A stretch of DNA of 10,146 nt, taken from the NCBI GenBank assembly GCA_937908275.1, contig CALERA010000337.1, forward strand, positions 1 to 10,146, in the 5' to 3' direction. Made by a program: the position numbers and the translations under genes. Shown here piece after piece: positions 1 through 7,252 of this stretch; position 1 is the first letter of the stretch; the number at the start of each line of letters is the position of its first letter. Origin of the DNA: an uncultured Desulfarculaceae bacterium (GTDB lineage: Bacteria; Desulfobacterota; Desulfarculia; Desulfarculales; Desulfarculaceae). The notes beneath the pieces were generated by a model. It had not been told where the DNA came from. It searched no databases and was given only the letters and a program-made list of their open reading frames with translations.

Positions 1-47
1 GACCACCGAGATCTACACTCTTTCCCTACACGACGCTCTTCCGATCT
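1..47 (+). other. Illumina P5/TruSeq read-1 adapter, non-genomic
   Basis: These 47 bases match the 3' part of the standard Illumina P5/TruSeq universal adapter (from GACCACCGAGATCTACAC to its usual end GCTCTTCCGATCT). Genomic sequence begins at about base 48. This is a library artefact left at a contig end. Any homology or open frame that crosses it should be ignored, and the true genomic neighbour of the first gene is unknown. Confidence 0.98.
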
Positions 48-59
48 AGACAGGCGTGG

Positions 60-1799
60 TCACGGCATGATCTCCTCGATCCGGCTGACCAGGTCCGGCG
101 GCAACTCCGGGCGCTGCTGGGTGAGGTCGCCGCCGACCACCACCTTGGGATACGGCGCCCACTCCACCGGGGTCTTCACTTCCAGCACCGCGGGACCGGG
201 CTCGGCCAGCAGCCAGTCCAGGGCCGGGGCGATATCCTGGTCGCGGACCAGGGCGTGGGCGGGCAGACCAAAGGCGGAAACCACCCGAACCACGTCCGGC
301 GCGGAGTAGCCCTCCACCGTGGCCGGGTGGAGCCCCTCGAAATTCTCGTCCTGGAAATAGCGCATCAGGCCCAGCATGCCGTTGTTGATGACCACCAGCT
401 TCACCGGGGCGCGGAAGGTGGCGATGGTGGACAGCTCGGACAGGGCCATCTGGAAGCCGCCGTCTCCGGTGATGGCCACCACCGGGCGGTCGGGGGCCGC
501 GAAATGGGCCCCGATCGCCGCCGGCATGGCGTAGCCCATGGTCCCCAGGCCGCCGGAGTACAGGATGCGGTCGCCGGCCTTGAGCTCCATGGTCTGGGCG
601 GTCCACATCTGGTGGCCGCCCACGTCGACGGTGTAGATGGTTCCCGGCGGCAGGGCCCGGGAAAGCTGGCGTAAAAAGGCCTTGGGATTGAGGTCGCCCT
701 GGTCCTGCTCGCCATCGCCCTGGAGCAGGACGCGAATCTCCCGGATCTGCTCCAGCCAGGCCGAGGGCGGGTTGCATCCCAGGGGTTTGCGGGCCTCCCA
801 CTCGGCGAAGGCCCGGAAGAAAGTGCGCAGGTCAAGCCGGATGCCCAGGGCCGTGGGCACGGTGCTGTTGATCACGCAGGGGTCCACGTCCACGTGGATG
901 ATCTGCTTGTTGGCGCTGAAGGCGCTGATCTTGGCGGTCTGCCGCGAATCCAGCCGGCTGCCCAGGGCGATCACCAGATCGGCCTTGGCCAGGGTGCGGT
1001 TGGCGTGGCGGTTGCCGTAAGCGCCGATGAAACCCACGTACAGGGGATCATCGTTGGGATAGGCGTCCTTGCCCAGCAGGCTGACCACCACCGGCAGTTG
1101 CAGGCGACGGGCGAAGGCGGCCACCGCGGCCGAGACATCGGCGGTCTGGATGCCGCCGCCCAGCAGCAGCAGCGGCCGGCGGCTGGCGGCCAACAGGGCC
1201 CGGAACCGGTCGTAATCGCTTTCGGCCAGGGTGCGCTGCTCCTGGTAGGCAAAGGGAACCGTCAGTTCGCCGGGGTCGATCTCCTGTTTCTGCACGTCAA
1301 AGGGAATGTCGTACAGGGTCGGTCCGGGCCGGCCTTCCAGGGCCAGACGGATCGCGTCCCGCAGCAGGTAGGGCGCCATGTCCAGGCGGTCCACGAAATA
1401 AGCCGCCTTGGTCACCGGCGAGGCGATGGGCACGATGTCCGCCTCCTGATAGCCCAACTGCCTCAAGGGCCGGCCGTACTTGAAGGTGCCGGTGGTCACG
1501 TTGCCGGTCAGGTGCAGCACTGGCACCGAATCGAAATAGCTTTGCGCCATGCCGGTGATCAGGTTGGTGGCCCCGGGGCCGCTCATGGCCAGGGCCAGCC
1601 CCAGGCCGTGGCGGATGCGCGCGTAACCATCCGCGGCCAGGGCGGCGTTTTCCTCGTGGCGCATGGGCACGATGGTCATCAGGTCGTTGCGGCGGATGGC
1701 GTCCAGGAGCATGGCGTTGGTTCCGCCAGCATAGGTGAACACGTGCTTCACGCCGGCTATTTCCGACAGGTAGCGCGGAATGAACTCACAGGCTTTCAT
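60..1799 (-). CDS. ThDP-dependent acetolactate-synthase-like enzyme, YerE-like candidate for sugar branching
   Basis: This complete 579-residue protein has the three-domain layout of the acetohydroxyacid synthase/pyruvate oxidase family. The N-terminal Pyr domain carries the likely catalytic glutamate E49 in MRHEENAALAADGYAR. The central domain (about 190-330) is of the kind that binds FAD in the family. The C-terminal PP domain has the ThDP/Mg motif GDG (445-447) to NN (472-473). It starts 14 bases inside the end of rfbH, behind a GGGGAG ribosome site, so it is translationally coupled to that gene. YerE of Yersinia pseudotuberculosis is a ThDP flavoenzyme that transfers a two-carbon unit from pyruvate to C4 of CDP-4-keto-3,6-dideoxyglucose; this context predicts the same job. 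The tryptophan typical of biosynthetic AHAS (RQWQ) appears to be phenylalanine here (RYFQ, F482), and no ilvH/ilvN small subunit is adjacent. Both points argue against valine/isoleucine synthesis. The family is certain; the sugar-branching role is inferred. Confidence 0.88.
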   Translation of the reverse strand: MKACEFIPRYLSEIAGVKHVFTYAGGTNAMLLDAIRRNDLMTIVPMRHEENAALAADGYARIRHGLGLALAMSGPGATNLITGMAQSYFDSVPVLHLTGNVTTGTFKYGRPLRQLGYQEADIVPIASPVTKAAYFVDRLDMAPYLLRDAIRLALEGRPGPTLYDIPFDVQKQEIDPGELTVPFAYQEQRTLAESDYDRFRALLAASRRPLLLLGGGIQTADVSAAVAAFARRLQLPVVVSLLGKDAYPNDDPLYVGFIGAYGNRHANRTLAKADLVIALGSRLDSRQTAKISAFSANKQIIHVDVDPCVINSTVPTALGIRLDLRTFFRAFAEWEARKPLGCNPPSAWLEQIREIRVLLQGDGEQDQGDLNPKAFLRQLSRALPPGTIYTVDVGGHQMWTAQTMELKAGDRILYSGGLGTMGYAMPAAIGAHFAAPDRPVVAITGDGGFQMALSELSTIATFRAPVKLVVINNGMLGLMRYFQDENFEGLHPATVEGYSAPDVVRVVSAFGLPAHALVRDQDIAPALDWLLAEPGPAVLEVKTPVEWAPYPKVVVGGDLTQQRPELPPDLVSRIEEIMP

Positions 1800-3180
1800 G
1801 GTTCAAGCTCCCCGTGGCGGTCGGTCGCAGCCCGGCGGCGTTCCGGGTCCGGGGGGACCGAGCGCCGCCGTGCAAAAAACTGGCGAAGGTGTCGCGGACG
1901 TATTCGATTATCGGCTCGTCGATGCCGGGGTACAGACCCAGCCAGAAGCTGTTCTCGGTCACCTGGTCGCTGACCGGCAGCCCGCCCTCCACCACCCGGT
2001 GCCCGACCCCGCGATAGGCGGGCTGGCGGACCAGGTTGCCGCCGAACAGCAGCCGGGTGGCGATCCCCTGGGCCTCCAGGTGCTCGATCAGGGCCCGGCG
2101 GGTGAAGGGAAGCCCGGGCCGCAGGGTCAGGGGGAAGCCGAACCAGCAAGGGTCGGATCCCGGAGTCGGCTCCGGCAGGATGAACCACTCCTCGAACTCG
2201 GCGAACGCCCGGCGCAGGGTGTCGTAATTCCGACGACGGGCGGCCATGAACCCGGGCAGTTTTTCCAATTGGGCCAGCCCGATGGCGGCCTGGGTGTCGG
2301 TCACCTTCAGATTGTACCCGATATGGGAATATACGTATTTGTGGTCGTAGCCCTCGGGCAGGTCGCCGTGGCGCTGGTTGAACCGGTTCCGGCAGGTTCC
2401 GTCCGCGCCCGGGGGGCACCAGCAGTCCCGGCCCCAATCCCGGAAGGACAAGGCGATCCGGTGCAGCAGGCGATCGGAGGTCAGCACCGCGCCGCCTTCC
2501 CCCATGGTCAGGTGGTGGGCCGGGTAAAAGCTGGTGGTGGCCAGTTGCCCGAACCCGCCGACCAGTTGGCCCCGCCAGGTGGACCCCACCGCGTCGCAGC
2601 AGTCCTCCACCAGCCAGAGATCGTGCCGCCGGGCGAATTCGGTCACCTGGTCCACCGCGAAGGGGTTGCCCAAGGTGTGGGCCAGCACCACCGCCCGGGT
2701 GCGATCGGAGAGGGCGGATTCGAGCTGCTCGGGATTCAGGTTGTAGGTGGGCAGCGTGATGTCCACGAACACCGGCACCAGGCCATTCTGGATGATGGGA
2801 TTGACCGTGGTGGGGAAGCCCGCGGCCACGGTGATCACCTCATCGCCCGGCCGCAGCCGCCGCTCGCCCAGCAGGGGCGAGGTGAGGCTGGAGATGGCCA
2901 CCAGGTTGGCCGAGGAGCCGGAGTTGACCAGCAGGCAGTGGGACAGGCCGCAGGCCTGGGCGAAGGCGCGCTCAAAGGCCTGGGCGAAGCGGCCGGCGGT
3001 CATCCAGGCGTCCAGGCCGGCCTCGACCGCCATGACCAGCTCCCGGTGGTCGAAAACCCGTCCCCCCACCGGGGCCTTCAGGCTGCCGGACGCATCCGCC
3101 CCGGGGCCAAAGGCCGCCTGGTAATACTGGACGGTGAGGTCCAGGATTTTCTCCCTCAACTCAGCGGCGGTCGGGTTCAT
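1786..3180 (-). CDS. rfbH: CDP-4-keto-6-deoxy-D-glucose 3-dehydrase (E1)
   Basis: This 464-residue protein is a PMP- and [2Fe-2S]-dependent dehydrase of the aminotransferase fold (RfbH/DdhC). It removes the C3 hydroxyl of CDP-4-keto-6-deoxyglucose, with electrons from a separate reductase. The usual Schiff-base lysine is replaced by histidine (H222 in SFYPAHHLTMGEGG), the hallmark of this dehydrase. The cluster cysteines follow the family spacing exactly: C195, then 57 residues, C253, one residue, C255, seven residues, C263. D193 is the likely cofactor-ring aspartate. Its start lies 20 bases inside the end of rfbG; the only upstream ribosome-like site, AAGGA, is about 11 bases away, so coupling probably matters. 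The last ~24 residues (441-464) extend past the usual ~437-residue end and are low-complexity. The partner reductase (DdhD/AscD) is not in the window. Confidence 0.95.
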   Translation of the reverse strand: MNPTAAELREKILDLTVQYYQAAFGPGADASGSLKAPVGGRVFDHRELVMAVEAGLDAWMTAGRFAQAFERAFAQACGLSHCLLVNSGSSANLVAISSLTSPLLGERRLRPGDEVITVAAGFPTTVNPIIQNGLVPVFVDITLPTYNLNPEQLESALSDRTRAVVLAHTLGNPFAVDQVTEFARRHDLWLVEDCCDAVGSTWRGQLVGGFGQLATTSFYPAHHLTMGEGGAVLTSDRLLHRIALSFRDWGRDCWCPPGADGTCRNRFNQRHGDLPEGYDHKYVYSHIGYNLKVTDTQAAIGLAQLEKLPGFMAARRRNYDTLRRAFAEFEEWFILPEPTPGSDPCWFGFPLTLRPGLPFTRRALIEHLEAQGIATRLLFGGNLVRQPAYRGVGHRVVEGGLPVSDQVTENSFWLGLYPGIDEPIIEYVRDTFASFLHGGARSPRTRNAAGLRPTATGSLNHESL

Positions 3181-4153
3181 GGGCCAGGAAATCCTTGTAC
3201 CAGGTGATGGTTCTCTTCAGGCCCTCTTCCAGATCGAACTGGGGGGCCCAAGCCAGGACTTCGCGCGCCTTCCGGGCGCAGAGCAGTTGCTGGCGAATTT
3301 CGTTGGAGGCCTGATTGAGGACCCTGGGGGCCGGTCCGCCGCCAAAAAGCCGGGTGATCAACTGCACCAGGTCCAGGACCGTGCGTCCGTCCTCGTTGGA
3401 GAAATTGAAGGACTCTCCGGCCAGCTCCCGCCGGTCGGCCAGGGCCTCGGCCAGGAGGATATAGGCCGCGGCCCCGTCCTCCACATAGAAGTAATCTCGG
3501 ATGAACAGGCCGTCCGAGCGGATGACCGGGGCTTCTCCCCGCAGCAGGGACCGGATGGCCCCGGGGACGATCCGGTTCCAGTTCAGGTCCCCGCCGCCGT
3601 AGAAGTTGCCGCAGCGGGTGACCACCACCGGGGTGGCGTAGGTTTCGGCATAGGCCTGGGCGATCAGGTCCGCGCAGGACTTGCTGACATCGTAGGGATG
3701 CCGCCCCTGGAGGGGAGTGCTCTCGTCATAAGCCGCCCCGTCCTGGTCGCCATAGGCCTTGTCCGAGGAGGCCACCACCACCTGGCGGACCGTGGGACTG
3801 CGGCGCACCGCCTCCAACAGGTTCCAGGTGCCTTGGATGTTGGATTCAAAGGTAGAGACCGGGTTCCGGTTGGCGATGCCCACGATGGTCTGGGCCGCCA
3901 GGTGAAAAACGGTGTCGATCTCGTATTCGCCCAAAACCCGTTCCAGGAGGTCGCGGTCCCGCACGTCCCCCCAGACCGTCTTGACCGAGTTCACCAGGCC
4001 GGTGCGCACCAGCTCGCTTTGGGGCACGCCGTCCCGCACCAGGCAAACCACGTCGGCCTGGCGCTCCAACAGGCGGCGCACCAGCCAACCGCCCACCAGG
4101 CCGGTGGCACCGGTGACCAGGACCGGTCGGTCCAGCCAAAAGGGGCCGCTCAT
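3161..4153 (-). CDS. rfbG: CDP-glucose 4,6-dehydratase
   Basis: This 330-residue extended short-chain dehydrogenase/reductase converts CDP-glucose to CDP-4-keto-6-deoxyglucose, the substrate of RfbH. The Rossmann motif TGATGLVGGW lies at residues 14-23. The catalytic SSDK segment is at 129-132 and the YxxxK pair is Y154/K158 (HPYDVSK). The CGNFYGGGDLNWNRIVPG and RDYFYVEDGA segments are typical of this dehydratase. I chose the ATG at 4153: it forms an ATGA overlap with the rfbF stop and has GGAAGG about 7 bases upstream. The frame stays open to a GTG at 4189, which would add 12 residues but has a poorer context. The protein is somewhat shorter than the ~357-residue enterobacterial enzymes. Its 3' end overlaps rfbH by 20 bases. 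Confidence 0.94.
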   Translation of the reverse strand: MSGPFWLDRPVLVTGATGLVGGWLVRRLLERQADVVCLVRDGVPQSELVRTGLVNSVKTVWGDVRDRDLLERVLGEYEIDTVFHLAAQTIVGIANRNPVSTFESNIQGTWNLLEAVRRSPTVRQVVVASSDKAYGDQDGAAYDESTPLQGRHPYDVSKSCADLIAQAYAETYATPVVVTRCGNFYGGGDLNWNRIVPGAIRSLLRGEAPVIRSDGLFIRDYFYVEDGAAAYILLAEALADRRELAGESFNFSNEDGRTVLDLVQLITRLFGGGPAPRVLNQASNEIRQQLLCARKAREVLAWAPQFDLEEGLKRTITWYKDFLAHEPDRR

Positions 4154-4926
4154 GACCAGACCTTCCAGGGCGCCTGGCCGCTTTGCCACAACTGGTTAAC
4201 CTCCAGGTAGTCGCGGTAGGTGTCCATGGCGAAGAAAAAGCCGTCATGGCGATAGCTCATCAGTTGGCCCTCCGCCGCCAGGCGCTGCAGGGGGGCCTGC
4301 TCCAGGACGCATTCGTCGCCATCCAGGTAGTCGAAAACCGCCCGGTTGAAGACCATGAAGCCCGCGCTGACCCAGCCGTCCAGGCGGGGCTTTTCCTCGA
4401 ACTGGGAGACCTGGCCGTCGTCCCTGATGTTCAGGACGCCGAACCGGGACTCGGGCCGCACCGTGGTGATGGTCGCCAGCCGGCCGTGAGCCTTATGGAA
4501 GGCCACCAGGCGGCCGATGTCCAGATCGACCAGGCCGTCGCCATAAGTGACCATGAAGGTGTCCCCGCAGACGAAACGCTTGGCCCGCAGCACCCGGCCG
4601 CCGGTCATGGTCGACTGCCCGGTGTCGGCCAGGGTGATGCGATAGTCCTGTTCCTCGTGGGCGCCGTCGTAGGAGATGATGCTCTTGCGTCCCAGGTGGA
4701 TCGTGAAATCATTGTTGTAGGTTTCGTAGTTCAGGAAGTATTCCTTGATCATCGTCCCCCGGTAACCCAGGCAGAGAACGAATTCCATGAAACCATGGGA
4801 GGCGAAGATCTTCATGATGTGCCAGAGGATGGGCCGGCCGCCCACCTCCACCAGGGGCTTGGGACGATACTCAGTCTCCTCCCTGAGCCTGGCGCCCTGA
4901 CCGCCGCAAAGAATCATCACCTTCAT
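4150..4926 (-). CDS. rfbF: Glucose-1-phosphate cytidylyltransferase
   Basis: This 258-residue nucleotidyltransferase (RfbF/DdhA) makes CDP-glucose from CTP and glucose 1-phosphate, the committed step toward CDP-3,6-dideoxyhexoses. The N-terminal nucleotide-binding loop reads CGGQGARLREET (7-18) and is followed by the RPKPLVEVGG segment with the conserved K23. The YGDG metal-binding segment is at 128-131, FEEKP at 176-180 and MDTYRD at 234-239. The C-terminus APWKVW is very close to the Salmonella enzyme. I chose the ATG at 4926 because it gives the family's usual N-terminus and length (about 257), with GAGG 7 bases upstream. An upstream in-frame ATG at 4947, adding seven residues, has a stronger GGAGG site and cannot be excluded. 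The stop overlaps the rfbG start as ATGA. Confidence 0.94.
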   Translation of the reverse strand: MKVMILCGGQGARLREETEYRPKPLVEVGGRPILWHIMKIFASHGFMEFVLCLGYRGTMIKEYFLNYETYNNDFTIHLGRKSIISYDGAHEEQDYRITLADTGQSTMTGGRVLRAKRFVCGDTFMVTYGDGLVDLDIGRLVAFHKAHGRLATITTVRPESRFGVLNIRDDGQVSQFEEKPRLDGWVSAGFMVFNRAVFDYLDGDECVLEQAPLQRLAAEGQLMSYRHDGFFFAMDTYRDYLEVNQLWQSGQAPWKVWS

Positions 4927-4983
4927 GCCGTTGCCTCGTTCTTCCATGCTCTGCCTCCGCGGTCCCGCCCGCGCCTTGCCAGC

Positions 4984-6654
4984 CTAGGCGCCAAGGGAAT
5001 GTGCGGTTTGCGCGCCCTGGACCACCCGTCCCAGATTCGCCAGTTGGGCCGCCGCGACCTGATTGGCCGGGAACAGCGACACTTCCCGCTGCAAATGGCG
5101 GATGGCTTCCTGCAGTTCCCCCATCCGCCAGGCCACCTGGCCCCGCAATTGTTCGAGCCCATAGACCGGGGCCACCACCAGGGCGGAGATCCGCTGCAAC
5201 AGTGCGTGGGCCTCGTCGTTCCGGTCCGCGGCCAAGAGGATGAACCCCAGCCAGACCAGCAACTGCACATCGCCGGGATGATGAGCCACCACCACCTGGG
5301 CCGCCTGGATCGCCCGATTCCAGTCCTGAAGGTTGGAGCAGGCCCTGACCAGGACCTGGTTCAGGCCCTCGTGGCCAGGGGACAGGCGCAGCCCCATCTC
5401 GGATGCCTGCCGGGCCTGCAGCGACTGGCCCGCGGCCAGGAGCGCCTGCCCCAGATGCTGATAGGCCTCCACCCGCTTGGGAGAGCAGCGCATCGCATAG
5501 TCCAGGGCCTCGATCGCGCCGCCAAAGTCACCTTTTTTCAGCAACGCCAGCCCCAGGGCTTCGTGGGTTCCGTAAAAATTCATCACGAACTCGCCCAAGC
5601 GCAGGGCGTGGGCGATGGTCCCTTCCACATCCCCCCGGTTCAGCTGGTCCAGCAGGAACTGATGGCAGAGCTCGAGGGCCTGTTCCTTTGCAGGTTGATG
5701 TTTCACCGAAACGATGACCGTCAAAATCTTGGCCCAATCGGTCGGCGACAATTTCCCCCCGTCGCCAACATATTGCTTCAGGACAAAGAGGAAAAAGTCG
5801 GTCAGGGACTGCTGGGACTCCTTAAGCGGACGTTCGACGATGTGCCCCATCACCTCGGTGCTCAGGACGCCCTTGCGCTGCAACAGCAGCAGCATCTCGA
5901 TCAGGGGCATGATCAGGCCGTCGAGCTGCCCTTGCTGCATGGAATCCTGGTTCTGGTTGTACTGCCGGTGGCAGACCATGGTCTGGGGCAGATAGAACGA
6001 GGGCCGATCGTGGAAGGCCTCCAGCCAGATGCCGTTTTGGGGATAAAAGGAGCGCAGGGCGATGTAGGGCTCCGGGTCCACCCGGAGGAACGGCTCGCGG
6101 CGGAACACCGCCGAGGTGATGAAACCCAGCTGGGTGATGTAGCCGAAAACCATGGTGAGATCGAGCAGGCCGTCAAAGCGAATGACCCCGGAATGGAGGT
6201 TTTGCTTGTCGTAAATGACCTCGCTCATGTCCTGGTTTTTGACGTTCTTGTTCAACAGGAAAAAATCGGCCTCTCCCTTTTTGAGGTGGGGCCAGAGGGC
6301 CTCCAGGGCGCCGGGATTCAGCAGATCGTCATCGCCAAAAATCCAGACATATTCCCCGGAGCCCAGCCCGGCGGCGGATATAACGTTGCGTTCCGCGCCC
6401 AAGTTGTGTGGATTGCAGCGATATTCGATACGGACCTGGCTGTGTTCCCGAATCAAGCCCTCGACCACCTGGGCCGTGTCATCCGTCGAGGCGTTATCGG
6501 TGATCCAGATTTCCATCTGGCTGGCCTTGGCCTCGTCAACCTGGGACAGGATGGATTCCAGGGCCGCGCCGAGGAGCGGGGCCCGGTTATAGGTGGGAAT
6601 GCTCAGGGTGAGGAGGATTCCGTCAGTTTGTTGATCAAGTTGGGGCGAAGGCAT
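4984..6654 (-). CDS. Family 2 glycosyltransferase with C-terminal TPR-like region
   Basis: This 556-residue protein has an N-terminal GT-A glycosyltransferase domain of family GT2 (about 14-235): LSIPTYNRAPLL at 17-28, ITDNAST at 51-57, and the metal/nucleotide-binding GDDD at 107-110. From about residue 325 to 545 it becomes helical and repetitive, with TPR-like units such as EALGLALLKKGDFGGAIEAL and AYQHLGQALLAAGQ. No signal peptide or transmembrane segment is evident, so it is probably cytoplasmic or membrane-peripheral. I chose the ATG at 6654 for its GGGAG site about 6 bases upstream. The frame is open to an ATG at 6717, but that has no ribosome site and adds a non-homologous-looking leader. 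It is the first gene of the block, 57 bases before rfbF, so it is a candidate transferase for the CDP-sugar made downstream; acceptor and donor are unproven. Its codons look less extremely GC-biased than those of the right-hand genes. Confidence 0.85.
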   Translation of the reverse strand: MPSPQLDQQTDGILLTLSIPTYNRAPLLGAALESILSQVDEAKASQMEIWITDNASTDDTAQVVEGLIREHSQVRIEYRCNPHNLGAERNVISAAGLGSGEYVWIFGDDDLLNPGALEALWPHLKKGEADFFLLNKNVKNQDMSEVIYDKQNLHSGVIRFDGLLDLTMVFGYITQLGFITSAVFRREPFLRVDPEPYIALRSFYPQNGIWLEAFHDRPSFYLPQTMVCHRQYNQNQDSMQQGQLDGLIMPLIEMLLLLQRKGVLSTEVMGHIVERPLKESQQSLTDFFLFVLKQYVGDGGKLSPTDWAKILTVIVSVKHQPAKEQALELCHQFLLDQLNRGDVEGTIAHALRLGEFVMNFYGTHEALGLALLKKGDFGGAIEALDYAMRCSPKRVEAYQHLGQALLAAGQSLQARQASEMGLRLSPGHEGLNQVLVRACSNLQDWNRAIQAAQVVVAHHPGDVQLLVWLGFILLAADRNDEAHALLQRISALVVAPVYGLEQLRGQVAWRMGELQEAIRHLQREVSLFPANQVAAAQLANLGRVVQGAQTAHSLGA

Positions 6655-6995
6655 GCATCTCTCCCAGTTGGCCGCGGCACCGGCGGCGGAAAAATCTGCA
6701 CTCTTGAGGACCCACATGCAATTAGAGTGCCGAACGCATTCTAGGCCGGATTATTGACGTTCCCGGAACCAGGTCGCGGAGATTACGTCCTCCAAGGCGT
6801 CGCGGTGGCGTCGGGGCTTTGATCGCAGGCAGACCCCGCGGAGGGGGATGAGGAGGTGCTCGCGGGCTGGTTTGGGAAGAGTTTATTAGGGAATCAACCG
6901 CGAAGGGCGGCCGCGACCTGGAAAACGGGATGCGATCAGGGCGGTCCGGGCTTCCCGAGCGGGCATTCCAGCCCTGCGCCCCAATGTTTCCCGGC
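6655..6995. other. Intergenic stretch without a convincing gene
   Basis: These ~340 bases lie between the glycosyltransferase start and the tRNA-Asn terminator. A 91-codon minus-strand frame (6722-6997) is proline/arginine-rich, has no clear ribosome site and resembles no family I know, so I do not call it. The promoter of the surface-sugar block should lie here on the minus strand, but I see no good -35/-10 pair. The best partial signal is listed separately. No remnant of an integrase or transposase is visible. Confidence 0.6.
6750..6769 (-). promoter_or_regulatory. Possible operator palindrome and -10 element for the sugar block
   Basis: Read on the minus strand, 6769-6759 is the palindrome GTTCCGGGAAC (5-base arms, one central base). 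Four bases on is AATAAT (6755-6750), five of six to the -10 consensus. There is no recognisable -35 at 16-18 bases, so if this is a promoter it would need an activator, perhaps binding the palindrome. It lies about 95 bases before the glycosyltransferase ATG. This is weak evidence, reported because no better promoter is seen. Confidence 0.22.
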
Positions 6996-7032
6996 AAAAA
7001 GAAAGGGCCCAGGCGTTTCCGCCTAGGCCCTT
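6996..7032 (-). terminator. Intrinsic terminator of tRNA-Asn
   Basis: On the minus strand a 13-bp stem (7032-7020 with 7015-7003, one G-U pair) closes a GAAA tetraloop and is followed by TTTCTTTTT. It begins 8 bases after the tRNA CCA end, so it terminates the tRNA transcript and should limit read-through into the glycan gene block. Confidence 0.9.
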
Positions 7033-7040
7033 GATCTTTC

Positions 7041-7116
<76 letters not shown>

Positions 7117-7135
7117 ATGTCGTCGGCAAGGCGGA

Positions 7136-7164
7136 TTTTTACCACAACCGCCGGGGTCCGTCAA
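7136..7164 (-). promoter_or_regulatory. Sigma-70-type promoter of tRNA-Asn
   Basis: On the minus strand TTGACG (7164-7159, five of six to consensus) is followed after exactly 17 bases by TAAAAA (7141-7136, four of six). The predicted transcription start falls about 10 bases before the mature 5' end of tRNA-Asn at 7116. Confidence 0.75.
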
Positions 7165-7199
7165 CTAGCCCGAAGGCTTAGACGACGCCGACATTTGGG

Positions 7200-7228
7200 T
7201 TGCCAAGCCCGCGCGGATGGGTTATACA
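7200..7228 (+). promoter_or_regulatory. Candidate promoter of the symporter gene
   Basis: TTGCCA (7200-7205, five of six) and TATACA (7223-7228, four of six) are separated by 17 bases. Transcription would start near 7235, giving a leader of about 67 bases that contains the intrinsic terminator at 7253-7285. The promoter is divergent from that of tRNA-Asn. Confidence 0.5.
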
Positions 7229-7252
7229 GGCCGTGCTGGTTATGCCAGGCCG
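7220..7252 (+). repeat. Imperfect tandem direct repeat in the symporter leader
   Basis: GGTTATACAGGCCG (7220-7233) and GGTTATGCCAGGCCG (7238-7252) are near-identical, differing by one substitution and one inserted base, and start 18 bases apart. The first copy covers the candidate -10 element. The repeat could be a pair of binding sites for a regulator on one DNA face, or a chance local duplication. Confidence 0.45.

Noticed and set aside
60..1799. Calling the first gene ilvB/ilvI (anabolic acetolactate synthase)
   Set aside because: The family fits, but the conserved AHAS tryptophan is replaced by phenylalanine, no small subunit is adjacent, and the gene overlaps rfbH in a CDP-sugar operon. 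A sugar role is more likely.
1780..3207. 475-codon plus-strand frame opposite rfbH
   Set aside because: It lies opposite a gene with an intact cysteine cluster motif and cofactor histidine. The translation is low-complexity G/P/Q/H-rich and has no ribosome site.
4183..6744. 853-codon plus-strand open frame opposite the glycosyltransferase and rfbF
   Set aside because: It is antisense to genes with clear catalytic motifs. Its translation is rich in H, Q, G and D and matches no domain I recognise. Long antisense frames are expected in GC-rich DNA with G/C-ending codons.
6722..6997. 91-codon minus-strand frame between tRNA-Asn and the glycosyltransferase
   Set aside because: It has no clear ribosome site, a proline/arginine-rich composition and no recognisable family. 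It begins at the terminator hairpin.
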